DNA from: Cyclostephanos tholiformis
Taxonomy: Eukaryota; Bacillariophyta; Thalassiosirophyceae; Thalassiosirales; Thalassiosiraceae
NCBI GenBank assembly: GCA_036939975.1
Contig: JALLPB010000244.1
Span: 1-19,236 of the forward strand
DNA: 19,236 nt
Direction of reading: 5' to 3'
Shown here: piece by piece, positions 7,720 to 16,857 of the stretch
Position numbering within the stretch: position 1 is the stretch's first letter
Layout: the number at the start of each line of letters is the position of its first letter
Notes under the pieces: model-generated
What the model was told of the DNA's origin: nothing
The model's database searches: none
What the model saw: only the letters and a program-made list of their open reading frames with translations
Made by a program: the position numbers and the translations under genes

Positions 7720-8684
7720 GCTGAGGGAATTGTGGTGGATGATGATAATGAACCCCTTCCCAATAAAACTGCTGCTCCCCCAAACCTGCCAGAACAATGT
7801 ACAGCTTCAAAAAGCTGACATTCTGCCCTCACCAGGTTGAGCAGATGCCAAACAATGAGGGCAATTGGGTGAACAACCGGTGGAACAAAATCGCTGCAAA
7901 GTTGGGCAAGAGTCATCTTCCTGACGTATGTAAAAATGGAAGGTGTAGCTGCAAGGGGTTCTGGATGACAAGATTGACAAGTTCTTTGCTTACTGTGAGC
8001 TTGGTGAGTGTGACACACTGATTCAGATCATTGATGGCATATTCCTTGTACATATCTATTGGGACAGCAAGTAATTGTCAAAAAACATGTCGACACATGG
8101 CATGCTGGAGGAGATCCAGGAGCACAACACCTGGGTGGAAGGTTGATGGCCAGTGGCATCCTTTCATTATGCTGAGTCATTCAGCCAGTACGGTCAGGCC
8201 AAACATTTGGTTGATGACTTCAACAATCAAAGGCACAATCCGATTGGTTTGGAGGAGGTCTGGGCAATAAAATGGTGGCCCATGTGCAGAATTACTTTCA
8301 TTTGTGGGATTGTGGTGTGTCAGAGGTGAGTGCCTGCTATTATCAGGCAAGAGATTGGTGTAAAGCACCGGTCCCACAGCTCCACTTTCGTCTCAAGCTG
8401 GCCAAGAAGCTGCTTACAAACACACTTGATGTCACTTTGGCAATTGCATGGGCTGTTGTGGTGAATAGATGCTGGAGTAACACTGTTCATATGCTCAAAA
8501 AGCATGCACTGGGGGGGGGAGCATGGGAACCAATGTACCACCAATTCAAAAGGATTTGGTTGGCTTGTATTGTCCTAAAATGCCATGCCAGCCTGAAAAA
8601 AATTTGCAGGGTGTATTTTGGATGTCCCCTGCAACTCTCCTGTGCAAGGGGTGCTTTGTGCTTCATGTTAACAATGTTGAATAA
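7720..8684 (+). pseudogene. PiggyBac-type transposase pseudogene, internally deleted
   Basis: The remains of a DDE_Tnp_1_7 (PiggyBac) transposase spread over several frames. A fragment with VVDDDNEPLP at about 7730 resembles the N-terminal side. From 8160 to 8336 a frame reads FHYAESFSQYGQAKHLVDDF and then RHNPIGLEEVWAIKWWP, which matches the conserved region before the C-terminus. After a TGA the frame shifts to one with LHFRLKLAKKLLTNTLD (about 8380-8430). After a nine-G run at 8511-8519 it shifts again to one holding YCPKMPCQPEKN and LLCKGCFVLHV, the family's C-terminal Cys-rich region, ending at TAA 8682. Only about 160 codons separate the N-terminal fragment from the C-terminal block, whereas full proteins exceed 500 residues, so most of the catalytic DDE core is missing. 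It cannot encode an active enzyme. Family assignment is from memory of conserved motifs. Confidence 0.75.
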
Positions 8685-10377
8685 CCAATTATAGGTATCT
8701 ATTATTTCACATATAGGACTTTTTGGTTTCTAAGGCCTTGTTGACTATAATATCTCTACTTGTGAGCTTGAACTCGAATCCCAATTTTTAGGCTCTAAGT
8801 CTGTAGGATCCTGTCTTAGGTGTTAAACAACTCCATTTTTCAGCTTTTGGGAGTGGATTTACAACGCCTTATTTATACCTTACCTCTACCTATAAACTTA
8901 TAGTTAGCACTTGGTTGAATATCCAAGATAGTAGTTGAATGGGTAGACTATATTGCATAATACCAAATGTATTACACTGCCTACTGCAACCACTGGGTTA
9001 TGTACAAAATACTACCAAAATATATGTGCATAATCCAACAATTGTGGGATTTTCATACTATGGATAACATAACTGTTGACCCCTTTGCAAAATAACTCTT
9101 TAGGAACACTTTTGGAACACTTTGTTGTTAATACTTTGCTTGCACTTCATGTAGAAATTGTGTCTTACTGTCCCCACCTGACCATAAAATAAATCACCCC
9201 CCCCCCTCCATCAACTTTGATGGCACCATTCTTGGCGACAGCACATCCTGCACAATCGATTCTTCATGTCCACACCTCCACCAACTACCCCTAACATTCC
9301 AAGGCACTGGCACCTCTCCTTGTTGCCATGTACCATACCAAATCTAATTTCCATTGACACCACTGTCGACAAGGGTAAATTGCCTGCCATGCAATCATGG
9401 CTGAATATCAGCGGCTGGAGGAGAATGTGGCTTATTGGTGCCCCAATAAGGGCATAACAAGGGCCAATCATATGCCATGAGACATGAGCACCGGTGGGGC
9501 TAGGGATTACAATATGCGGCCCGGTTACCAATCATCCTGCCCTGTGTTACCCTGGACCTGCGGAAAAAAGGCAGGGAATTGGCAAATGTTGTGAGATTTT
9601 TTTGGCAAGACAACACTTAGTACACATGTAAAAAAATGCAGGTCTGGACAACTTACTGCCCTGCCAATTGGCCTTGCCAAAATCTTGCTTTTTTTGTGAC
9701 ATCAGTAATGCATACGACAGACATCTCATCTGACAAAATTCTTGCACCATGATGGTTCCTTGCTCCTTGCTTTCAGTGGCCACAGAGGTGATTAATCCTT
9801 GACCTACTGACGTTAACCCTTATGATTCTTCATCACCAGTGTCAAATTAGGACCTGGTGGCGGCCTCAATCTGGTACCGGGAATTGTCACTATTGTCATC
9901 TCCTCAGAACCCCCCCCCCTTACATTGACCACATTGTTGCTGAACTTTGTGCCTCAGGGGTTTGGCTGGTTCACAAGTATGCATCCTCACCACTGTGGTG
10001 GGACAAGATCAACAATGGCAATGACAAGACAAAAACAAAAATGCAGCAGGGTTCATCATTACCAAAACATAATTAACTCGTGGAAGAATTGCATACTGCC
10101 TGTGGGTTGGATAGCATCAGTTGTACTGTTCTCCTTGGTCCTTAGGTGAGTCCCTATCATGCATATTGTTCTTGCTTTCATTTGCTTTGGACAATCCTTA
10201 CTTGTTTTGTGTTGTTAATTGTTATCAAGATTTATATATTATGTTTTTTCAGCTCCAGGGCAGCGCAGGTCCAATTAGCTGGGATGCATGTCATGACAAC
10301 CTTGCCCAGAGTCACAACAATTGGTAATGATGAGGAATGGCAGTAGCAGTGATGAAGGAGCAGTTGCGACAGAGCAA
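8685..10377. other. AT-rich region without a recognisable gene
   Basis: About 1.7 kb without a supportable gene. Two minus-strand open frames (9211-9531 and 9547-9783) have no recognisable motif. C homopolymers occur at about 9199-9206 and 9911-9918. A TTAACCC at 9814-9820 is in the same orientation as the one at 7575. The composition resembles the PiggyBac remnant beside it, so the stretch may be older transposon debris. One convincing donor/acceptor pair lies at its right end (10146-10252). Confidence 0.4.
10146..10252 (+). other. Candidate intron (107 nt) in a non-coding context
   Basis: The donor CTTAG/GTGAGT and acceptor TTTTTTCAG have an AT-rich interior. The flanks do not form a recognised coding frame, so this is either part of a non-coding transcript or a relic of a decayed gene. 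Confidence 0.4.
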
Positions 10378-10735
10378 GTCTGTCATTGAGGTCGTCATCA
10401 AGGCCATCATCAATGGAGGTGGTCATTGAGGGAGATGGATGTCAGGGGAGGTCATCATCGAGGGAGGTTGTCACAGAACCAACAATGACTGATGATGACC
10501 TGTAATGACTGACAATGACTAACAATGACCAACAATGACCAAAGAAGACTACAAAAAAATGACAGCGATTGACAGCAGCCAGCAACAACCGATGCCGATG
10601 ACAACTGATGACAACCCATGATGACTACTTAAAAATGACCGATGATGACCATCAATGACCAACAATAAACAACAACAATGATCGATTATGACTCACAATG
10701 ACTGATGATGACCAACAATGACTAACAATGACCCT
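10378..10735. repeat. Degenerate TGAC-rich tandem repeat array
   Basis: The first part (10378-10465) repeats variants of GAGGTCGTCATCAA/GAGGTCATCATCGA. The second (about 10480-10735) repeats ACAATGACC, ACAATGACT and GATGATGACC variants with a period near 9-10 bases and some interruption. The two halves share the TGAC/GTCA core in opposite orientation. Confidence 0.75.
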
Positions 10736-11459
10736 AGCCCTAATTTGAGGAAACATGGCAAGTCATAACAATCAATTTAAAATAGGGATGATAATGAATG
10801 GGTGGGGAGAAAAAATTGGCAGTTTTTTTCATTGTTGGTGTTCATTGCCCCATACATTTCCCCAAAGTGGGGCTTGGAACAAGCCCAAAATGGGATGAAG
10901 GCATGGCATATATTAAGTATCATATGTCAATAAATCTTGGCACAGACTTGGCAGGAAATGAGATGCAAGGCACAGATTTGACAGGAAAATGAGATGAAGG
11001 GAGAATGGGAGAGAGGGGAAAAGGTGAGTTAGTACTTTCTCTTAATCTATACAATCAATCTTTTCCACACATTACAGGGTGTGCAGGAAAAGAGAAAAAA
11101 GTGAGAAAAGTAAATGTATGGACTCCATACAAATGATGAGTGCCATACTCACAACTGTTCCATATTGATTTGGATAGCATTCGACCCATGGTTTAGTTTT
11201 TATTTTCTTTCTGCCCTTTTTTACAGGTCCAGGCAAGCAGATCAGGTTGGGTATTTACCTGGCGGCCCCATCCTAGCAAGCTTCGTGAGGACCATTAGGC
11301 GCTGGGTTAGGCGTCTAGTCGGGATTAAGCCAAGAGCGGGCTAATCGGTGAGTACTTTTTCCTTCTTATGAGAAGTAGTGATATTAATATATATAATGAT
11401 GTCATCTTAATGAAGTAAACTATGACAATAAAAACATAATATCGTTTCTAATGAAATCA
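10736..11459 (+). other. Region with several good splice signals but no clear coding frame
   Basis: On the plus strand there is GTGAGT at 11024 with ACAG at 11077 (54 nt apart), GTAAAT at 11110 with a TTTTTTACAG acceptor at 11226, and another GTGAGT at 11348. The bounded segment 11227-11347 is GC-richer and has an open frame (YLPGGPILASFVRTIRRWVR) closed by a TAA just before the last donor. I recognise no protein. The series suggests a spliced transcript, possibly a decayed gene cut by the copia element that begins at 11460. Confidence 0.3.
10938..10998. repeat. Direct duplication of about 30 bp
   Basis: Two adjacent copies of GGCACAGAyTTGrCAGGAA followed by ATGAGATG(C)AA differ at three to four positions. 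It looks like a local tandem duplication. Confidence 0.7.
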
Positions 11460-12164
11460 CCCGCTCTTGTTCAATGGTAGCTTGACAGCGTGGCTGTCGC
11501 TGTATTCCAATCATATGCCGATGAGTTTATTTGCTCTTCGAATGAGCCAGAGTTCATTCGTTTTGATGGTATATCCTTGAGCTTCGAGGAAGTTCCGTGT
11601 CCATAAGATATCGCTGACTTTATCAAATATACCAATAAGTTCGCTTTCGCAAGAACTTTTAGAGGGAATCTTTTGTTTGGTAGATGAGCTCGTGGTAGCA
11701 CCATGTCCGAACGTGAGGATGGAACCGGTGTGCCCCTTACAGTCGTTGTGAAGCTGATGGGATGCATCTACATACCAGATGATATTGGTGAGAGACTCGG
11801 CAGATAGGGTGAGGCATAAGTAGCGTGTGGAAAGTAAGTACTTCAAAACACGTTTCAGTTTACCCCAATCATCATTGTCCGGCTGTTTCACACGTGTTGT
11901 AAGGAAAGCCACAGTAGTCTGAATATCACGTCGGACACGAGAAAGAAAAAGAAGTTGTGCAGTGGTATGGTGAAAAGCCCTGGCTTGTTCTTCAGGAAGG
12001 TATTTTGCTTCATTAGGGGGACGAATCTGGAATAGGCGATCACCAGCGGGAGTGGATTGCACCCCCGTAATCTTCTCGGGGAAAGCCTCTATGATCTTTT
12101 TAATGCATGGAATCATGTCAATACGAACGTCGCCTTTGGTAGAAAAGTCAAAATTCATACCGAG
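11460..12164 (-). pseudogene. copia pol: end of RT and RNase H, truncated
   Basis: This segment begins right after the ochre stop at 12165-12167 with LGMNFDFSTKG, the conserved copia segment after the RT palm. It continues through the connection domain to RNase H, where the first catalytic Asp is in WYVDASH and the Glu in SSCESELIG. A TGA at 11511-11513 interrupts the frame. The next residues, LEYSDSHAV, appear to hold the third acidic residue (the position usually read as QDN). The frame ends at 11457, before the usual SSxxRTRHI block, so about the last 60-80 residues of pol are lost. Confidence 0.75.
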
Positions 12165-12895
12165 TTAATCGTGGAGAGGGCCCCTCATCACGTTTAACTT
12201 TTTGTCGTTGGTGTCGTATCGTTGCGCAAGCCAGTCTAAAAAGTTGGAAACGACAGACGGATCTTCATGACCGAGAAAAAGATCATCGACATGCCAGCAT
12301 ATGGTGAGTTGTTTGCCATTGATAGTTTTATTGGCAACACATGGGTCGTAAGGGTTGATTTCGAAGCTGAGAGAAATAAGGTCAGCGACCAATTTCCGAT
12401 AGAATAGTAATGCACTTTTCATCATTCCATATACTGCCTTTTCCAATTGCACATATAGAACGGATTTGCCCTTATTATTAGTAGTGACAAATTTGCGGTA
12501 GAGTTTTGGAGCAACTTTCACGAGAAGTTCCGCAAGAATGCCGTCAAGTCTCATAATGACATAATCGGGATTGTCAGCCTGTAAGAAGGCACCGGGAATG
12601 TCACACGTTGCGACGTCGCGATGTTCATGGGCAAAAATTGTGCTTTGGATAAATATCGCCTCGGAAGTCACAGTCGGAGCAGTCGCCTCCTCTTTCGGAA
12701 TGTGTTTATGTTGCACACTTCCATTTGCACAGCCACGTGCTTTAACTTCTCCTGTCCTTTTTTCTGTAAGGAACATAAGAGATGAGAGAGCGTTGCGACG
12801 GTCATCACGGGTGAGAGTATGAGGGTCACAAGGACGGAAGCACTGCATGGCGTGGAATTGTGATAATTCTTTAGTCACCGCATTACTGCCACGAG
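12165..12895 (-). pseudogene. copia pol: reverse transcriptase
   Basis: This is the RT palm and fingers of the copia polyprotein. It begins near VTKELSQFHAM, with LSSLMFLTEKRTGEVKARG as the first conserved block and DVATCDIPGAFLQAD holding the first catalytic Asp. VYGMMKSALLFYRKL follows, and the metal-binding box is WHVDDL at 12282-12293 (His replaces the Tyr of the usual YVDD). The frame differs from the integrase frame before it: a single-base shift at about 12890-12905 joins YSLKVG to SRGSNAVTKEL. The frame ends at a TAA (12165-12167) in place of the Tyr of the conserved HDYLGM motif. It would encode RNA/DNA-dependent DNA polymerase, but this copy cannot produce it whole. Confidence 0.85.
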
Positions 12896-14815
12896 ACCCA
12901 CTTTGAGGCTGTAATGTTTTTTGGTCGGTTGACCCTGCTGGGCTAATGCAATTGCATTGGCGGTGTGAACCATTACGTAGTGGCAGATATGGGCCATGCG
13001 TTCCTCATCCTGAATAGCAAGGTTGACTCCGGTTCCGCCCGCTGTTTGATATGGTAATTCTGTTGGTAGTGTCCGTTCCTCCGCAACCGTAGTAAATAAA
13101 TGGTAATCATTGACTAAGTGTTGTGGTGGTCGACGAGTACGACCCGAGGTGCGCGTCATTGGTAATGGAATATGAGAGGGAGATGGAGGTACCGGTGTAG
13201 GAGTGTGGGTGGAAACTGATGGTGGTATGATCTCCTCCTGTTTGATGAAGGGAGAGTTGGTAATGGAGGGGGGTGCATAGATGATATCATCGTCATCTAC
13301 GGAAATGATGGGAGGAGGAGGAGGAAGGTATTCGACGTTGTTCAAATCCGCATTCCATGCCGCTTCTTCTGCTACTGTTTCCCAATTGATGTCATCATGT
13401 TGAGTGTCAGAGGCGTCGTTTGTAGGAGGAGAAGGAGTGTGACAGGATAATGATACGCCGGGCATTTCTGCTGGGAGCTGTGGAAAAATTGCAATGGGTG
13501 TGGGGTCTAATGTGGTAGGGTCATCGTTATCATCGTGCCATGAGAAGGGAATTTTATTGTGGTTGGCAAATACGAGATAGGGGGAGACACCTTGTTTGCC
13601 AGCAATGTCTGCGACGCGTTTTATGACTGAGTCGGGGGCGGGTAATTCGGTGAAGCGGCGACGTTTTATGATTTGGCCCATGACCAGGTTGAGGAAACTG
13701 TAGGTACCCTGAATATTCCCTGTCGGACCCAGATATATAGCTGGAATACCCCTTGACTTCATGCTATTTGTTGGTGTATTTTCCTTGTGAACTTCACAAT
13801 AGGCACCAAATGGTGCCCGGCAGTGGCGCTTGGCGTCTAGTTTATGACGAAGGATGATCTCTCTGGGGCTGAGTTGTGATGATACCCCTTTGTCGACGGG
13901 AAAATTGTTGAGCCACAAGACAACGTGATGCAGGAGATAGATTAACATGATGTGTGGAAGGCGTGTGTAGGGGAGAGTGCAGATGATGCCACGGCACCGC
14001 TCTTTAATCACGCAAATTCTGCGTTCGATGTCACCCACATGCTCGGCTGAGGCAGTAGTATTAAGTGTTGCATGATGACCGTGGTCTCGAAGCTTCTCAA
14101 ATTCGTTGTCCATGAGGATTGTTTGGACAGTGAAACCTGCATGTGTGTAAACGTTCATGACCCGATGAAGGAGAGTGCCAAGCTTGTCTGCCGTATGGGT
14201 GGGAGCATGTTCAATCGTTGTTAGATTTATATTTCTAGATGATGTGACAAGAAAGGGAACCGTGTTGACAAACATTATATCCGCAGTGAGGGTCAGAAAC
14301 CGTTGATTATCCAAAATTTGTTGAGGTATCTCAATAATGTCCGTATGGACGTGCGTTGGTGCCCATCGCGCTGTCTTCCCTCTAATGTTGGCAAGGTCAG
14401 GGCCATATATTTTGTGAGCATTAGCGATGTCAGTGGAAGTAATAGGGCAGTTCATTCGTACCAGACCCTGAAATTCTCTTTCTGAGGGAGCACCGATCAT
14501 ACCCATGAGGCGACGAGCTGTTGCTGCAGCCTGGATTTGTTTTTTAGTGAAGCCCTCATATTGTTTGCGAACGGTGCGTACGGGAGAGGGTGTAGAGGCA
14601 ATGTCAGCATCGTTGACAAGAATGAAGACAGCATTTGGGTTCTCACGAAGATTGATGACGTGTAGGCCGCGATTTGTGGGACAAAATTCAACTACGCCTG
14701 CATCGGTGTGGACCCAAAAGACCCCATTGCGATCAGTACTATCGTACGTAACGCAAAATTTCTGACCCAACTGGTAGAGGGAGAGGACATTAGCAATGCC
14801 GCGGGAGTCGAGTAG
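12875..14815 (-). pseudogene. copia pol: integrase
   Basis: This long open frame (1896 bases from its first Met at 14770, open upstream into SRGIANVLSLYQLG) encodes the pre-integrase region, the catalytic core and a long variable tail. The core's acidic triad is most likely Asp164 (LTADIMFVN), Asp221 (ILMDNEF) and Glu249 (VGDIERRI), numbered from Met14770; this is the D,D-35-E retroviral integrase arrangement with some lineage-specific spacing. GKTARWAP before the core is typical of CoDi elements. The tail from about residue 400 is rich in Pro, Thr and Asp and ends with KKHYSLKVG, the linker to RT. The integrase itself is unbroken, while frameshifts lie at both of its borders. Confidence 0.85.
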
Positions 14816-15640
14816 ACAGGTGTGTCGCCGAAGTCAGCCTCAAGCGTGGTGTTGAGTGTGCCTTTGTTACAGTGGACACGGATGGGTCGAGCAGTTGGAC
14901 GAATATTGGTGACGTGATTCGGATGCGAGAAGAGATGGACAGTGGATTGACTATCGAGGAGTAGAAGATCTGAGTTGATTGGCTGGCGTGGGGTGGAGGA
15001 TGTGTCCTGGGCAAATACGGCTGCGTTATCAGGAGGTACGGGGACATCATCTGTGTATTGTGTTAGGATGAGAACGCTCTCCTCATCACTGGACTCCGAT
15101 GCATCGTCCGGGGTGTCTGCCATTGCATGGAATTGCTCGGGAGGAGGTTTTTTGTTAGGGCACACATTCGAGACATGACCCTGCTGGCCGCATGTACGAC
15201 AAATAATAGTTTTTACCTTTGTATGGGAAGCGGAGCTGGAAGAGGAGCCAGTACTCTTGGACGATGCCACGGAGGGAGAGGCATTATGCTTTGAGTCCTG
15301 CTTCTGTGATTTTTGAGCGAACACGAGTGCTTCTTCTTCCTCCTGCTTGGGCGTGACCCCTGTTTGGACAGCTTGCGGTGTGCATGGAGGATGCGGGGTA
15401 GAATCTTTGCGACGATTCATCATAGTTAGGCACTGGTCAATAGTTTTTGGGTAGAGATCATTGCCAAAGCCAAACTGGTTGGCGAGCTCATTTCTCAGTG
15501 CCCCATAACGGTCTCTGTTAGCCCCACTTAACATTAGTGCGGCGAGAAATTCATCCCGGACTTTCTTGTGAGCCGTGGCAAGTTCCGCGGTGGTAGGATT
15601 TGAGGCCATCGAGCACTCGCCCGCAGTTTCCATTTTCTTG
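14812..15640 (-). pseudogene. copia gag end, zinc knuckle and protease
   Basis: This frame starts near METAGECSMASN and carries the end of Gag (KVRDEFLAALMLSGANRDRY, then NDLYPKTIDQ, a conserved CoDi block). It continues with a Ser-rich linker and the zinc knuckle CRTCGQQGHVSNVC at 15160-15201, a perfect C-x2-C-x4-H-x4-C that binds RNA. The aspartic protease active site is LLLLDSQSTVHLF (about 14935-14970), with Gln where most copia proteases have Gly. Near 14811-14816 one base seems to be missing between GDTPVY and DSRGIANVLSL, so the frame runs out of register into a false end at 14692. Confidence 0.8.
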
Positions 15641-16425
15641 TAGGGTTTGAGCCACGAATGTTGGGGTAATGCCAATGGCGCCGGTCCCCCCGTAGGTCTC
15701 GATGGTGTCTACCAGAGCAATAAATTCTCGATGATAGGTATTATTGTCTATGCCGTCATGTTGGTAGAATGTGAATAACTTCTTCTGAGAGGCGACTGTC
15801 ACCATAACGCTTTGGGTCTTGGAGTCGTAGGAACAGCACAGACCTTGGATGAGCTTGAGGAGACCAATGGGATCTTTGGCCCCCTCTATGATGGGGAATG
15901 TGGACAATGTCTCGAGGTCGTTCTTGAGGTTGGTAGAGCATTGATTGTAGATATAGATATATGCCTTTGGCATGCTCTCGTTGTAGGTTTTCAAGCGGTT
16001 GGACTGTTCCGCATAAGTCTTTTTCCATTTATATTCCTCCCAGGAGGATAGGGGAATTGGATTGCCATTGTTGTCTAGGCGCTGGGGGGGGATTCTTCGA
16101 CATTGATGATGACGGGCTGCATTTTTAGGATGGCGTTGGCTACCTCGGCGCTGTAGGTCGTGTGAAGAAAATTCGCCATTCCCTTGAGGGCACACTGAAA
16201 GTTGGCGGCATCGACCTGTCCGGTGTTGTCGAACACAACATGGTCCGGGAGTTCCTTGCTTCGGGTAGGAAATTTGGCAGAGAGGTGTTGGTTTCCCCCG
16301 CCCCCTGTGGTGTTATTCCATCTGTTGCAATTTCGTCGCCCGCCCCCGCGACGACCGGGTGCCCCCCCTTCGATGGCGGGAGATGTCTTCGCTCCCTGTG
16401 GTTCTTCCTTGACGTTATTTCCCAT
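15641..16425 (-). pseudogene. copia gag, N-terminal and middle parts
   Basis: The likely start is ATG at 16425 (MGNNVKEEPQG), followed by a Gly/Arg-rich stretch and a segment ending NVEESPP. At the G/C run 16084-16091 the frame changes and continues as QRLDNNGNPIPLSSWEEYKW, then a helical Gag core (YAEQSNRLKTYNES, LKNDLETLSTFP, QKKLFTFYQHDG) to about 15640. There, a second shift in an A run (about 15636-15642) leads to the frame with METAGECS. Gag would form the particle that packages element RNA. The family assignment rests on position and on resemblance to CoDi Gag rather than on a strict motif. Confidence 0.7.
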
Positions 16426-16497
16426 GGTTCGTGATGTAGGAGATTGTGATGACCAGAACTGCAACTACAATGGAGAGGGGGAACCAGGCATCTTGCG

Positions 16498-16515
16498 CAC
16501 GTACTCCTGTTACCA
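16498..16515 (-). other. Candidate primer-binding site of the copia element
   Basis: Right after the LTR end, the minus strand reads TGGTAACAGGAGTACGTG. The TGGTA(A/T)CAG start resembles the tRNA-Met-type primer sites of copia elements. One base separates it from the CA that ends the LTR. Confidence 0.5.
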
Positions 16516-16516
16516 G

Positions 16517-16857
16517 TGTGATTATTACAATCGGACGGCCACGAGCACTGCGCAAACAGGCCCCGTTTTGACCTCAAATTTCATCCGAATGTGGGCGAGG
16601 GCGCCCCTATAAATCAATTAATATGTTGAAGCGATAGTGAAGTAATTCATTAATAGCTGATTTGACATTGGAAATTGAGATATTAATTGATTTATGAGAT
16701 ATCGCTAGAAGACCTCTTAAGAGCAGTGGGATCACCGCTAGTAAGGGGTAATGGGGCGAGCAAAGGAGGGAATAATCTTTCCCTCCACGTCACAGTTCCC
16801 TTGGCGGGAACAGAACTTGGACTTGGTACTTTCGTACCAGAAGTCTGTGTCTCAACA
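16517..16857 (-). repeat. Candidate 5' LTR of the copia element (341 bp)
   Basis: On the minus strand it begins TGTTGAGACACAG and ends AATAATCACA, giving the TG...CA ends of LTRs, and it abuts the candidate primer-binding site. TTGATTTATAGGGG (about 16605-16618) could serve as the TATA region. No second copy exists in the window, so the borders rest on the end dinucleotides and the PBS only. The host flank just outside reads GTAGT, which may be half of a target-site duplication. Confidence 0.55.

Larger units (their letters stand above)
11460..16857 (-). mobile_element. Ty1/copia LTR retrotransposon (diatom CoDi type), 3'-truncated and broken
   Basis: Read on the minus strand, the element runs 5' LTR (16857-16517), primer-binding site, gag, zinc knuckle, protease, integrase, reverse transcriptase and RNase H. 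The integrase-before-RT order defines copia. Wording such as IERRICVIKERCR, LSSLMFLTEKR, DIPGAFL and NPYDPCVANK is what I know from diatom CoDi elements. At least four frameshifts and two in-frame stops break the polyprotein, and homology stops within RNase H at 11460, with no polypurine tract or 3' LTR. The copy is therefore dead and cannot move by itself. The base after the LTR start (16858 on) should be the host flank. Confidence 0.85.

Noticed and set aside
8760..8810. TTGAACTCGAATCCC looks like a tRNA T-arm
   Set aside because: No acceptor stem, D-arm or anticodon arm could be placed around it.
7575..9820. TTAACCCC at 7575 and TTAACCC at 9814 as the two ends of a PiggyBac element
   Set aside because: They are in the same orientation, whereas PiggyBac ends must be inverted; no GGGTTAA was found to pair with either.
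10378..10735. CRISPR-like array
   Set aside because: Units are short, degenerate and adjacent without unique spacers, and the genome is eukaryotic.
11345..11460. 3' LTR of the copia element just left of pol
   Set aside because: The sequence shows no similarity to the candidate 5' LTR and lacks its TGTTGAGAC end; pol itself is incomplete at this point.
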